Assembly (NCBI RefSeq): GCF_000008185.1
Contig: NC_002967.9
Coordinates: forward strand, 868,001 to 932,000
Length of the DNA stretch: 64,000 nt
Reading direction: 5' to 3'
Source: Treponema denticola ATCC 35405
GTDB taxonomy: Bacteria; Spirochaetota; Spirochaetia; Treponematales; Treponemataceae
This document shows, in pieces, positions 35,481 through 44,465 of the stretch (positions are counted from its first letter, which is position 1; every line of letters starts with the position of its first letter). The notes beneath the pieces are model-generated. The model did not search any database. It saw only the letters and a program-made list of their open reading frames with translations, and was not told the DNA's origin. A program made the position numbers and the translations under genes.

Positions 35481-36434
35481 GTGATTTATACGGACGGTAC
35501 AAAAGTTTTTTTTACCGCCTCAAGACGGGCTGCCTCAGGTTCGATGAGCTTAAAAAACGGCGATATTGTAAACGCTAAAATTTTAAGCTTAAAGACGGAT
35601 GGAGCAGCCCGTATTTTTTTTAACGGAAATATTTTTGAGGGAAATGTTTCAGGAAGCCTAAAGGAAGGCGACAGTCTGAAAATGAGAGTTGTCATCGACT
35701 CTGACAAAGTTCTTCTCATTCCCGAAAAAGGAGATGACGCTTCTTCTTCAAAAGACATATTTTCTAAACTTGGACTTCCGCAAAACGAATTGACTTCAAG
35801 TATTCTTGCCTTTTTTACGGCGATAGAAAGCCGCCTTGATGAAAAATCGATAAACCGCATTTTTAACTTTTTGCACAAAAAGACGGCAGGTAAGGCATCA
35901 GACCGAGCCTCTTTAAAGGAAAAGGAAAAAAGCGCCTTTGCCGCCTCTCTTATCGAAAGCAAGGGCATTGAACTTTCTGATGAGCTTTTTTCGCAAATCT
36001 ATGAAGCCATTTTCGGAGGCGGCAAAGAAAAAAATGATGATGAAGTTTTGGAGATGATAAATCACTTAAAAGGTGATGGCCTTCATTGGATAATCCTTCC
36101 CTTTGACAGAGAATTTGATTCTTCCAAGGCCTCAGGCTCATTGGCTCTTCTATTGGATATAAGTTTAAAAGAACTTAAGTCTCTGGTACTTCGCTGCAAT
36201 TTTAAAAGTTCCGGCGAAGACGAATCTTGGATTTTTTCTTTGAAGGATAAAGAGTTTACATTTATGCGTGAAGATACCGAGCTTTCACAAAAAGAAAAAA
36301 CGAATTTGGAAAAGCTTTTTACTTCCTGCCTAACGGAAACAGGCTTTTTCGATTCGGATACCGCCTCCGTTTTTGTCCGCTATGGAGAGCCGCCAAAATA
36401 CGAACCTCCTCTTTCAGTCGATTTAAGAGTTTGA
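35481..36434 (+). CDS. Conserved hypothetical protein following rplS
   Basis: I do not recognise a named family in these 317 residues. The first 90 residues look like a beta-barrel (repeated 'GDIVNAKILSLK', 'NGNIFEGNVSGSLKEGDSLKMRV'), resembling the N-terminal part of flagellar hook-length-type proteins; the rest is helical and charged. The GTG at 35481 lacks a good ribosome site; ATG 35544 is an alternative. From memory, T. pallidum also has a hypothetical gene here, sometimes with an FlhB C-terminal-like gene next. That second gene is absent here, replaced by a toxin-antitoxin pair. Confidence 0.7.
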   Translation: MIYTDGTKVFFTASRRAASGSMSLKNGDIVNAKILSLKTDGAARIFFNGNIFEGNVSGSLKEGDSLKMRVVIDSDKVLLIPEKGDDASSSKDIFSKLGLPQNELTSSILAFFTAIESRLDEKSINRIFNFLHKKTAGKASDRASLKEKEKSAFAASLIESKGIELSDELFSQIYEAIFGGGKEKNDDEVLEMINHLKGDGLHWIILPFDREFDSSKASGSLALLLDISLKELKSLVLRCNFKSSGEDESWIFSLKDKEFTFMREDTELSQKEKTNLEKLFTSCLTETGFFDSDTASVFVRYGEPPKYEPPLSVDLRV

Positions 36435-36842
36435 TTCTTTTATAAAGAATTGTTCCGGCGTAAAGACTTGAACTCTTGCCGATTTAAAATCGCCTAGATT
36501 TCTCGAAATTATATAGTCAATACTATTTTTTACGGAACTTACTTCAATTACAGCATCTTCGTAATCCTTAACCGGAGAAAATAAAGCTTCTCTTAAAATT
36601 TTTTCATCAATAGGGATTATATTAAACATATCAAGAAGAGCAGAAATAATATCAGCTGCCTTGTTTTTATCTTTTTTTTCTTTTAATAAAAAATAAGATA
36701 GGGTTGTTATTTCGTGAGCAGCAATGAAACCGAATAGCTTTTTTTCGACACACATATTTATAATATTTGCCGCTTCCTCGTGAAAATTACGTTTGTTAAG
36801 AAAATCCAAAATTATATTTAAATCAATTAGAACCTTTTTCAT
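36423..36842 (-). CDS. PIN-domain toxin (VapC-like, PIN_3 type)
   Basis: The 139-residue protein carries the PIN acidic constellation: D7 in 'VLIDLN', E44 in 'AHEITT', D93/D96 in 'DYEDAV' and D118 in 'NLGDFK'. PIN toxins cleave RNA, often tRNA. ATG 36842 is chosen; it lies inside the antitoxin gene, overlapping by 20 bases, so translation is coupled. Its 3' end overlaps the end of the convergent hypothetical gene by 12 bases. A 3' fragment of a close paralogue lies at 37876-37951. Confidence 0.88.
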   Translation of the reverse strand: MKKVLIDLNIILDFLNKRNFHEEAANIINMCVEKKLFGFIAAHEITTLSYFLLKEKKDKNKAADIISALLDMFNIIPIDEKILREALFSPVKDYEDAVIEVSSVKNSIDYIISRNLGDFKSARVQVFTPEQFFIKESNS

Positions 36843-37065
36843 AAAATTCTTTCCGCAATTCTTTTTTATCCGGTATAGGACGTTTTTCAAAGATTCCATA
36901 CAAGGCGGCTGTTTTGGGGTTAAGCTTGTGTTGCTTATCGGCATTTCGTAAATTCATAAGATATTGTTCAAATAACCTTGAAATAGATATTCCGCTTTTT
37001 AGGGAGTAAAGATGGGCAAAATCTATCAGTTCATTATCTATACTTAGAGTAAGTTTTTTTGACAT
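36823..37065 (-). CDS. Ribbon-helix-helix antitoxin (DUF6364-type)
   Basis: This 80-residue protein starts with a ribbon-helix-helix-like segment ('KKLTLSIDNELIDFAHLYS', 'SISRLFEQYLMNL') followed by a charged toxin-binding tail ('FEKRPIPDKKELRKEFYEK'). GGAGG lies before ATG 37065, and the promoter carries two direct repeats. It pairs with the overlapping PIN toxin gene. Confidence 0.85.
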   Translation of the reverse strand: MSKKLTLSIDNELIDFAHLYSLKSGISISRLFEQYLMNLRNADKQHKLNPKTAALYGIFEKRPIPDKKELRKEFYEKGSN

Positions 37066-37076
37066 ATTTACCTCCA

Positions 37077-37114
37077 TACGTATTAAGTATATATTATTAC
37101 GTATTAAAAGTCAA
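37077..37114 (-). promoter_or_regulatory. TA promoter with paired direct repeats
   Basis: On the minus strand TTGACT (37109-37114), 17-base spacer, TATACT (37086-37091). TACGTATTAA occurs at 37077-37086 and 37098-37107, 21 bases apart (two helical turns), one copy flanking the -10 and the other in the spacer. These are good candidate antitoxin operators. Confidence 0.7.
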
Positions 37115-37176
37115 TATAAAATTATTCTAGGGATAACTTTTTTGATCGTATTTTTGTCAGATTTATTTTCGTAGGC

Positions 37177-37205
37177 TTGACAAAATCTTAGGGCTGGCTT
37201 AGAAT
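37177..37205 (+). promoter_or_regulatory. Promoter of the 37230 gene
   Basis: TTGACA (37177-37182), 17-base spacer, TAGAAT (37200-37205), followed by CCGGAGG before ATG 37230. Confidence 0.8.
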
Positions 37206-37229
37206 TATACTATAACCGGAGGTAGTGTT

Positions 37230-37874
37230 ATGAAAAAGATGTTTATGGTTACAGTGCTTTTGCTTATAGGTTTTTATTTGTATTCCGAAGAGACTGTGAA
37301 ACAAACTAAGGAAGATGATGAAAGTTTTTCTTATTATTTAACTGTGAATCAACTTATAAGTAAAAACCTTTTTAAAAACAAAGATTTAATCTCTGAATAT
37401 TCTCAAAAATTAAATAATGAGCAAATTTTATTGATTCAAAAAAAATACCAAAAAGACTTGGCTGTGCCTCTTTTGTTAAATGGATTTGTAGGGTTCGGCA
37501 GCGGTAATTTTGCTTGCGGAGATATGCTGGGCGGAGGCATTCATGCCGCTATCGACGGTTTATCGGTATTATCTATGCTTACTATGCAATTTATTAATTT
37601 GGTAGATCTATTTTCCACCACTAGTTCAGACCCTCTGGCATCTATAGCCAATATTGATAGGAGAATGAAGATATTCAGTTATGTGGCCTATTCAGCCGGA
37701 AGTATTATGCTTGTTAACCGTATTGCTTCATTAATTACAGCGAGCTTATATGTAAAAAGGTATAATCAAACCTTAAATGATGTGTTAATAAAAAAGATAC
37801 CTAAGGTTTCATTTACTCCTGTTCCTGTCATTAGTCCTGAGGGAGTAGGGCTTGCTTTGAATATAAGATTTTAG
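37230..37874 (+). CDS. Exported hypothetical protein, possibly P13-porin-like
   Basis: A signal peptide (about residues 1-20, ending in LYSE) is followed by a charged region, then a hydrophobic half containing 'LLLNGFVGFGSGNFACGDMLGG', which recalls the G-F-G-x-G-x-F motif of the spirochaetal P13 family as I remember it, and two further hydrophobic segments. Length 214. An envelope location is likely; porin function is a guess. GGAGG and a good promoter support expression. Confidence 0.6.
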   Translation: MKKMFMVTVLLLIGFYLYSEETVKQTKEDDESFSYYLTVNQLISKNLFKNKDLISEYSQKLNNEQILLIQKKYQKDLAVPLLLNGFVGFGSGNFACGDMLGGGIHAAIDGLSVLSMLTMQFINLVDLFSTTSSDPLASIANIDRRMKIFSYVAYSAGSIMLVNRIASLITASLYVKRYNQTLNDVLIKKIPKVSFTPVPVISPEGVGLALNIRF

Positions 37875-37875
37875 A

Positions 37876-37951
37876 TTATTTTGGCATAAAGTATTGTTCC
37901 GGTGTAAAGACTTGAATTCTTGCCGATTTAAAATCGCCTAAATTTCTTGAT
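37876..37951 (-). pseudogene. Orphan 3' end of a second PIN toxin gene
   Basis: On the minus strand this stretch encodes about 24 residues ('SRNLGDFKSARIQVFTPEQ' then a short end and a TAA) that match the C-terminus of the intact PIN toxin almost residue for residue. The DNA similarity to 36432-36510 is obvious by eye and stops abruptly at both ends. No 5' part or antitoxin is present. Confidence 0.8.
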
Positions 37952-38029
37952 GGTGCTTTCATACTTGTTTTTTTTCTTTTTTTGCTATATTATTAAGCTA
38001 TGATTTTTGACTAAAATCGGCGGCTTTTT

Positions 38030-39664
38030 ATGGAAATAACGGAACTTGAAAAACAAGTCTTAAAACAAGAATATCCTCAGGTGAGCCTTTCGGAAGATCT
38101 TGATATTGAAAGGTATTTTGAACTGAGAAAAACAGGGCATTTGAATGAAGCTCTTTTATTGTACAATGGAAAATTAAAGCGTAAATATCCGGATGATTCT
38201 ATGCGGTATGAACTGATGTCTTCGTATAGACGGAGATCGCATAGGTTTCAGGAATTGCTTACTGAAAATTTAATCAACCTTGCCCAAAAAACTATAATGC
38301 AGATTAAGCAGGTTATAGGGTTTATTACCGAAAAGATAGCTAATCTCGATACAAATGATGTCTACAATGTTATTCAAGAATGTGAAAAAATAGTATCGGC
38401 TGTTTCTTCCGATAGATTTGCTTCTATTTCGTTTACCGAAAAATATGCACGCTATGCCGACATCATAGGGTTTAAACAGGCTGCAATGAAAAAATCGGCA
38501 GAACTTATCCGCCTCTATGTAACCGACACCCTTTCATCGGTAAAAGCTTATAGAGATGAACAGGATGAAATATTATCCCGCCAAAAAAGAGAACGGGCTG
38601 CCTACAGGCCTCCCACTACCCTTGACTTTTCTAAGATTATTTTTACAAAAGAGCAAGTAGATTCAATAATTATTTCTCCCGATATTAAACGGGTTGAAGA
38701 TCAAGTTATTGCTTACACTTTAAAGTATTGGCCTGTTTATGCTGACGGCGGATTTGAAAATATCGTTTTATTGTACAGCCGGAAATACAGGACCAATAAC
38801 TTTAATATTTTTCAGGCCGTAAAAATCGGAAGATTTAGAAGCTGGAGGGATGAAGAAATCTTACAAGCAGTCCTGTTGAATTTAGTAAACGGTTATTACT
38901 ACAGCATAAGCGGCGATCTTTATCTTCAACGGGAATGGGCTAGGGTAAAAGTTTCGATAGAACCTGTAAAAAAGAAAGAAGAACTTATTGATGATGTTTC
39001 CGATGCAGAGGCTGTTTTAGAAAAAAAAGTAAAACCCAAAAAAGAAAAAAAGACTTCCGGTAAAAAAGCTGAAAATGTAGATCTTAAAAAACCGGTTCAA
39101 AAAGATGCTGTTTTTGAAACAAAGAAAGCTAAAACGGAAGAATTAAATTTAGAAAATAAATCACAAAACAAAGAATCTTTACCCGACAAAAAAACGGATA
39201 AACTTAAAAAGTCGAAACTTGAAAAAAACAAACTTAAAAATGAAGAACTTAAAAACGATAGCATAAAAAAAGAAAACCTTGTAGAAGTTCCAAAAGAAGA
39301 ATCAAAATCGGAGGCCTATTTTGAAAGGCCTAAACTTGAGATGAATCCTTCAGGTTCAATATCGGAAATGATTAAGACTATGAGGGGAGATAAATATCAA
39401 ATTCATAAAGGTCTTTTTTTTGAAGGGATAAGACCTTCAATCAGGAAGGTGCTCGAAAAGTCCGCCGTTCAAAAGATTTCAATGTTCGGTAATGAGCAAA
39501 ACGATGCCGAGAACTATATCTACGATTTCTTTGATCAAAACTACGATAACCCCTACCAAAATTGGGGCATCTCAGAACAGAGAGTTCAAGTATTAAAATT
39601 AGGCTTCGAGATAAAAACCTTGGAGCCGATTATAGCAGATTGGATTAAGGGACTTAAGTTTTAG
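38030..39664 (+). CDS. Hypothetical protein with long Lys/Glu-rich linker
   Basis: I do not recognise this 544-residue protein. Residues 1-320 are mostly helical and charged with a possible TPR-like start ('YFELRKTGHLNEALLLYNGKL'); residues about 325-425 are a low-complexity K/E/D/N linker; the last 110 residues form a compact domain ending in 'LEPIIADWIKGLKF'. No signal peptide or membrane segment is seen, so it is probably cytoplasmic. A weak promoter with TATTAT lies upstream; no partner gene is adjacent. Confidence 0.75.
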   Translation: MEITELEKQVLKQEYPQVSLSEDLDIERYFELRKTGHLNEALLLYNGKLKRKYPDDSMRYELMSSYRRRSHRFQELLTENLINLAQKTIMQIKQVIGFITEKIANLDTNDVYNVIQECEKIVSAVSSDRFASISFTEKYARYADIIGFKQAAMKKSAELIRLYVTDTLSSVKAYRDEQDEILSRQKRERAAYRPPTTLDFSKIIFTKEQVDSIIISPDIKRVEDQVIAYTLKYWPVYADGGFENIVLLYSRKYRTNNFNIFQAVKIGRFRSWRDEEILQAVLLNLVNGYYYSISGDLYLQREWARVKVSIEPVKKKEELIDDVSDAEAVLEKKVKPKKEKKTSGKKAENVDLKKPVQKDAVFETKKAKTEELNLENKSQNKESLPDKKTDKLKKSKLEKNKLKNEELKNDSIKKENLVEVPKEESKSEAYFERPKLEMNPSGSISEMIKTMRGDKYQIHKGLFFEGIRPSIRKVLEKSAVQKISMFGNEQNDAENYIYDFFDQNYDNPYQNWGISEQRVQVLKLGFEIKTLEPIIADWIKGLKF

Positions 39665-39674
39665 AAACGGTATA

Positions 39675-39703
39675 TTGACAACTGTGTGTTTTTCTTATAT
39701 TCT
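39675..39703 (+). promoter_or_regulatory. Promoter of the WYL regulator gene
   Basis: TTGACA (39675-39680), 17-base spacer, TATTCT (39698-39703), 28 bases before ATG 39732. Confidence 0.7.
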
Positions 39704-39731
39704 GGGCGTATAAAATTTATATATTTAGAAA

Positions 39732-40652
39732 ATGAAATTTGAACGGATTCTCGAAATAATTATATACTTATTGAACCATGAAAAGGTTTCCGCAAAATAT
39801 TTGGCAGAGTATTTTGATGTGTCGGTCAGGACTATTCAGCGTGATATGGTAAGCATAGCCGAAGCGGGTATACCCGTATATACCTTGGGCGGAAGGTATG
39901 GCGGCTATGCCGTTTTGGAAAATTATAAAATAAAAAACATCAACATCAAAAACAGCGAACAGCAAATTATTATAAGTGCTTTGGAAAGTCTTGCTACTTC
40001 ATATACAAATGACAAGCTCAATTCCTTAATCGAAAAATACAATGCCATTATCGAAAAAGAGGGCGGGCAAAAAGTTTTTTGGGATTTTAGCGTTACAAAA
40101 GAAAATAAAAAGGTGCAAGATTCCAATATGCTTTTGGAAAAAGCCATCGGCGGTAAGAACTATATCGTTTTCGATTACCGCAATTCCGAAGGAAAAAGTT
40201 CGCATGTTTGTGCGGAGCCCCTTGCAATTCATTATAAATGGTATGCATGGTATTTGTTTGCATACCCTAAAGAAACAAAAGAGTATCGAACCTTTAAGGT
40301 TGCTCGGATGCAAAACCTGGTCATCTCAAAAGAAAGATCATTTATAAAACACGGCGATATACAACAAAAGATGAAAGAAGCCGAGCTAGCGTATTATAAA
40401 ACCTGCATCAATATAGAAATTATTTTTTCCGAAAAAGAAATTCCGCTCATCGAAGAGTATTTTCCCGACTCCGTTATCGAAAAACTTTCTTCTCAAAAAT
40501 GTAAAACCCATATTCATGTTCCTGCAAAAGAACGGCTGTGGAAGGCCTTACTCCTTAGCTTCGGAGATGCTGTAACCGTCGTTTCCCCAAAAGATTATAA
40601 AGAAGATCTTATAAAAACCGCTGAAACTTTTTTATCTAATTACGACATATAG
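39732..40652 (+). CDS. HTH-WYL transcriptional regulator (YafY type)
   Basis: The 306 residues consist of an N-terminal HTH_11 domain ('LLNHEKVSAKYLAEYFDVSVRTIQRDM' region, quoted in part), a WYL domain centred on 'KNYIVFDYRNSEGKS' and 'AIHYKWYAWYLFAYP' and a WCX C-terminus. WYL regulators sense small ligands or nucleic acids. It stands just upstream of, and in the same direction as, an ABC-2 transporter operon that it probably controls. Confidence 0.88.
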   Translation: MKFERILEIIIYLLNHEKVSAKYLAEYFDVSVRTIQRDMVSIAEAGIPVYTLGGRYGGYAVLENYKIKNINIKNSEQQIIISALESLATSYTNDKLNSLIEKYNAIIEKEGGQKVFWDFSVTKENKKVQDSNMLLEKAIGGKNYIVFDYRNSEGKSSHVCAEPLAIHYKWYAWYLFAYPKETKEYRTFKVARMQNLVISKERSFIKHGDIQQKMKEAELAYYKTCINIEIIFSEKEIPLIEEYFPDSVIEKLSSQKCKTHIHVPAKERLWKALLLSFGDAVTVVSPKDYKEDLIKTAETFLSNYDI

Positions 40653-40710
40653 CTGTCGCCGTCCTGTGATAATGTATTAGGTATAGATTATTTTGGACGG
40701 ATACAGTGCG

Positions 40711-41499
40711 ATGAAAAAATATCTTTTAATATTAAAAGCCTATTTTAAAGGTTCTCTTATGAACTTAATGGAATATAAGTTCAATTTTATAAGCGGCGGA
40801 ACCTTTGAACTCGTATGGCTCTTTATGTATCTCATTTTTATAGATACGATTTTTATTCATACCGAAACGGTAAACGGCTGGGATAAGTACCGAATGCTGA
40901 TGCTGACCTTTCAAGGCGGACTTATGGATTCCGTTTTTACTTTTTTGATAGTGCCTGGATTAAAAAGATTGCCCGAAATGATTAATGCCGGCACCTTGGA
41001 TTTTATATTATTAAAACCGTTGAATCAGCGTTTTACTATTTCATTTAATGAGTTCGACATTCCGCAGATAAAAAATATTATCATAAATATTACCGGTTTG
41101 ACGTATTGTTTTATAAAACTGAATATACGGATGACTCCTTTAAAATTATTACTGTATATTTTACTTTCGTTGAACGGCTTTTTTTTGATTTATTCGATTA
41201 TGTTTATATTGATGAGTTTGGCTTTTTGGTTTATGCGGATGGATATTGTTATGGGCATAGGTTCCGAGCTGATTACCATCGGAAATAAACCTATGCAGAT
41301 ATATCCGCGGCTGCTTCAAAAAATTCTTATCTTTGTCATTCCGCTGTTTGTATGTTTTATTTTTCCTATTTTGTTTGCCGTTAAAGACTTATCCGTTAGT
41401 TATATTCTCTATTCTTTTGCGGCAAGTTTTATATTTTTTTTATTATCGAATTTTATTTTTAAAAAAGGAGTAAGGCGTTATGTCGGATCGGGCAGTTAG
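40711..41499 (+). CDS. ABC-2 permease (DUF990/ABC2_membrane_6 type), first subunit
   Basis: The 262-residue protein has six hydrophobic segments with little extracytoplasmic sequence and the family signature 'NLMEYKFNFISGGTFELVWLFMY' region near the start (quoted in part) and 'GTLDFILLKPLNQRF' in the first cytoplasmic loop. ATG 40711 is used; GGACGG upstream is only a weak ribosome site. It overlaps the ATPase gene by 20 bases. Substrate unknown. Confidence 0.85.
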   Translation: MKKYLLILKAYFKGSLMNLMEYKFNFISGGTFELVWLFMYLIFIDTIFIHTETVNGWDKYRMLMLTFQGGLMDSVFTFLIVPGLKRLPEMINAGTLDFILLKPLNQRFTISFNEFDIPQIKNIIINITGLTYCFIKLNIRMTPLKLLLYILLSLNGFFLIYSIMFILMSLAFWFMRMDIVMGIGSELITIGNKPMQIYPRLLQKILIFVIPLFVCFIFPILFAVKDLSVSYILYSFAASFIFFLLSNFIFKKGVRRYVGSGS

Positions 41500-42511
41500 T
41501 AACGAAAAAATTATTGTTGCAGAAAATATCTGCAAAAGTTATGCATATTATCAAAAAGATGCAGGACTTAAAGGCAGTATCAAAAATTTGTTTAAACGTA
41601 AAAAACTATATAAACCTGCGGTTAAAAATCTTTCCTTTGAAATTGCTCAAGGTTCGATAACGGGTTTAATCGGTTTAAACGGTGCAGGCAAAACGACAAC
41701 ACTTAAAATGTTATCCGGTTTGATATTGCCGACGGAAGGAAGCCTTACCGTTTTACAGCATAATCCTTTTGAAAAGAAAAAAGAGTACCTCCGGCAAATT
41801 TCAATGGTGATGGGAAACAAGAGTCAGCTCTGGTGGGATTTGCCTGCCGTTGATTCTTTTGAGCTTAATAAAACCATTTACGAGGTTGAAGATGCCGATT
41901 ACAAAAAGACGCTGCACACAATGATTGAAATACTCGGCGTACAAAAACAGGTGAATGTTCAGGTGAGAAGACTGTCTTTAGGAGAGAGAATGAAAATGGA
42001 ATTGATAGCGGCTTTAATTCACAAACCGAAACTTATTTTTCTTGATGAACCGACAATAGGTCTTGATATAATTACGCAATATAACATAAGGGATTTTCTA
42101 AAACATTATTGCAATAAATATCATGCAAGCCTCATACTGACAAGTCATAATTTTAACGATATTGTTTCCCTTTGTACGGAATTGATTTTAATAAATAAGG
42201 GAGAAAAAATATATTCCGATTCTTTTATTAACTTTAAAAATGAATTTTTAAATAAAAAATATTTTATATTAAAATTAAAATTATTGAAAGCGGATAAAAT
42301 TATAAAAACCTTGCAAGAAAAAGGTAATTTTTTTGCAGAAAAAACTGCAAAAGATACGGTTAAAATTTCTGCTGACTCAACTAAGAGTTTGGATATATTA
42401 AAAAATATTTCCAATGATTTTATTGAAGAGTTAAGCGATATTACCATTGAAAATATTTCGATGGAAGATGTTATCAGAAGATTGTATACATCGAGTGAGT
42501 CTATACTATGA
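41480..42511 (+). CDS. ABC-2 transporter ATPase
   Basis: The 343-residue protein carries Walker A 'GLNGAGKTT', Q-loop region 'MVMGNKSQLWWDLPA', signature 'LSLGERMK', Walker B 'LIFLDEPTIGLD' and 'TSHN' (H-loop). The N-terminal insert before Walker A ('KGSIKNLFKRKK') and a C-terminal extension of about 100 residues are typical of the ATPase partnered with DUF990 permeases. AAAAGGAG lies before the ATG. It forms a three-gene transporter with its neighbours; direction is probably export. Confidence 0.92.
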   Translation: MSDRAVSNEKIIVAENICKSYAYYQKDAGLKGSIKNLFKRKKLYKPAVKNLSFEIAQGSITGLIGLNGAGKTTTLKMLSGLILPTEGSLTVLQHNPFEKKKEYLRQISMVMGNKSQLWWDLPAVDSFELNKTIYEVEDADYKKTLHTMIEILGVQKQVNVQVRRLSLGERMKMELIAALIHKPKLIFLDEPTIGLDIITQYNIRDFLKHYCNKYHASLILTSHNFNDIVSLCTELILINKGEKIYSDSFINFKNEFLNKKYFILKLKLLKADKIIKTLQEKGNFFAEKTAKDTVKISADSTKSLDILKNISNDFIEELSDITIENISMEDVIRRLYTSSESIL

Positions 42512-43299
42512 ATGCATATTACAAAGTTTTTAAAATAAGTTTGGCAAATCAATTGGAATATAGAGTTAATTTTATTTCCGGATTTTTATTTTCACTCTTT
42601 CCTTTTACAGTTAATGTATTGTTATGGATTGCCGTCAGTTATCAAAGTAAAGATATGCCTTTTAAAGCAGACGGTATAGTATCGTATTACTTTTTGACTT
42701 TGATAACCTACAATATTACTTCAACGGTTTCCGTATTTAAAATTTCCGATGATATAAGGCTCGGCACACTCAATCAGTATCTTATAAAACCGTATAATTA
42801 TGCGCTGTATCAACTTGCTTCCGATTTGCCTCATCGTTTTATTTTCATTGTTATGAATGCGGTTTCGATTACGGTTTTATATTTTTTGCTGCAAAGATAT
42901 TTTGTGTTTACACTATCATTATGGAAGGCTTTATTTTTTGTGCTCTTTTTGATCGCAGGTTATCTCATCAATTTTTTTATCGATTTTTTGATAGCACTCT
43001 ATAGTTTTTATTTTTCGCGTGTTTCTTCACTCTATACATCGATACGGGTACTTAAAAATATTTCCGCCGGTATTATTTTCCCGCTTGTCCTTTTACCCGA
43101 ATCGGTGTTTAGTCTTTTAAAGAACTTACCCTTTGCCTTTATTTCCCATATTCCGGTAAGTCTTTTACTCGATGATGTTCCGCTATGCACCGCTTTTATT
43201 TCCTTATGTAAAAGTTTAGGCTGGATAACGCTGCTTGCTATTTTCTGTGCAGTAGTATGGAAAAGGGGAATGAAAATCTATTCCGCCTATGGAGGATAG
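42508..43299 (+). CDS. ABC-2 permease (DUF990 type), second subunit
   Basis: The 263-residue polytopic protein resembles the first permease in length and topology, with 'LEYRVNFISGFLFSLFPF' at the start and 'GTLNQYLIKPYNYALYQ' in the first loop. Its ATG overlaps the ATPase stop (ATGA). The two permeases probably form a heterodimer with two copies of the ATPase. Confidence 0.87.
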   Translation: MNAYYKVFKISLANQLEYRVNFISGFLFSLFPFTVNVLLWIAVSYQSKDMPFKADGIVSYYFLTLITYNITSTVSVFKISDDIRLGTLNQYLIKPYNYALYQLASDLPHRFIFIVMNAVSITVLYFLLQRYFVFTLSLWKALFFVLFLIAGYLINFFIDFLIALYSFYFSRVSSLYTSIRVLKNISAGIIFPLVLLPESVFSLLKNLPFAFISHIPVSLLLDDVPLCTAFISLCKSLGWITLLAIFCAVVWKRGMKIYSAYGG

Positions 43300-43316
43300 T
43301 ATGTATAAAAATCAAA

Positions 43317-44264
43317 TTACAAATCCCTCCGCATCCGGCTTGGCGTAATGCCGTAGGTTTCCTTAAAGGCTTTTTGAAAATAGCCGTCCCCGTAATAACC
43401 GACTGCTTGTGCTATTTCTATAATGGATAAGGTATCATCATAAAGGAGTTCGAGGGCCTTTGTCATTCTTATTTTTTGAGTGTATCCGTTTATTGTTGCG
43501 TTAAAACAATCTTTAAAACCGGTTACCAGTTTTTGTTGATTGATGGCAAACTTTTTGGCAAGTTCGGCAATCGTAACATGATCTGCAAAGTGTTCTTCTA
43601 TAAAAGTTTTTACTTCTTTAAGGACGGCCTTGTCTTTTTGAGAAAGGTGTACATTTATTGCCGGTTTTGCTTTATAAATATAATCGTATAGAAGAGAAAA
43701 AACTTCCAAACATTTACCTTGAATATAGAGCTTTAAAGCCCCTCCTTCCAATGTACATTCTTTAAGGCTGTTGCAAATTGCGGTTATTTTCGGAATGACA
43801 ATCGGCTCGGGATTAAGTACGCATGCAGCTCTTTCAAAAAAATCCTCTTCCAATGTGATAGGTAAAGAAGAAAAAAACTTTTCCCGAAAGCCGAAACCTA
43901 TATTGATAAACCGTACATGAGGTTCAATCCTCTTATATCCGTAAAAACTAAAAGTATTGACATAGGCATTAAGCCCGTATTCAAATTCGCAAGACTTTTC
44001 TTTTTTTTCATAATAAGAGGCGAGCCCGGTGTAATATTGCCCAAGTTCGATAATTCTTTCATTTACATTATCCGCCTTGATAACAAGAGGCCGGTACAGT
44101 GTGCAATCGGAAATAGTCGCCACAGCCGTTTCGGTATCTCCCAAGATGGAAAAACCGCCTGAGCCTTTTTCTTCATCCAATATATAATCCCTTCTTCCAT
44201 CTTTTAAATGCTTGATAAAGCCGAAATGTTCAAAGTCCTCCCAATAATCTTCAACCGTACGCAT
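43317..44264 (-). CDS. AraC-family transcriptional regulator
   Basis: The 315 residues have a ligand-sensing N-terminal part of about 200 residues and a C-terminal AraC double HTH ('ITIAELAKKFAINQQKLVTGFK' type, quoted in part; 'IIEIAQAVGYYGDGYFQKAFKETYGITPSRM', quoted in part). ATG 44264 has AGAGGTG before it. The protein is divergent from the half-transporter/ECF operon and resembles PchR/YbtA-type siderophore regulators in context. A palindrome overlaps its own -35 box. Confidence 0.88.
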   Translation of the reverse strand: MRTVEDYWEDFEHFGFIKHLKDGRRDYILDEEKGSGGFSILGDTETAVATISDCTLYRPLVIKADNVNERIIELGQYYTGLASYYEKKEKSCEFEYGLNAYVNTFSFYGYKRIEPHVRFINIGFGFREKFFSSLPITLEEDFFERAACVLNPEPIVIPKITAICNSLKECTLEGGALKLYIQGKCLEVFSLLYDYIYKAKPAINVHLSQKDKAVLKEVKTFIEEHFADHVTIAELAKKFAINQQKLVTGFKDCFNATINGYTQKIRMTKALELLYDDTLSIIEIAQAVGYYGDGYFQKAFKETYGITPSRMRRDL

Positions 44265-44312
44265 GTTTACACCTCTTCTCTTTTTAAAGTTTTTCTGTTC
44301 TATTTGAAGATT

Positions 44313-44341
44313 ATAATAGTATATTTGACTTAAAAAGTCAA
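44313..44341 (-). promoter_or_regulatory. AraC-gene promoter with palindromic -35 region
   Basis: On the minus strand TTGACT (44336-44341), 17-base spacer, TATTAT (44313-44318). The sequence TTGACTT-N3-AAGTCAA at 44325-44341 is a perfect inverted repeat with 7-base arms covering the -35, suggesting autoregulation or a shared regulator site. Confidence 0.65.
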
Positions 44342-44380
44342 GTATTTTTATATTTTCTTTCTTATTTGAAGAAATTTTTA

Positions 44381-44409
44381 TTGACAAAAATTCTTATAAC
44401 AGCTAGAAT
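44381..44409 (+). promoter_or_regulatory. Promoter of the half-transporter/ECF operon
   Basis: TTGACA (44381-44386), 17-base spacer, TAGAAT (44404-44409). A short inverted repeat GTTAG-cgatga-CTAAC follows in the leader at about 44425-44440 and may be a regulatory or mRNA structure. Confidence 0.8.
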
Positions 44410-44465
44410 AAGGTAGTAAAATAAGTTAGCGATGACTAACCGGGTTTTTTGAAATGGAGCATTTT

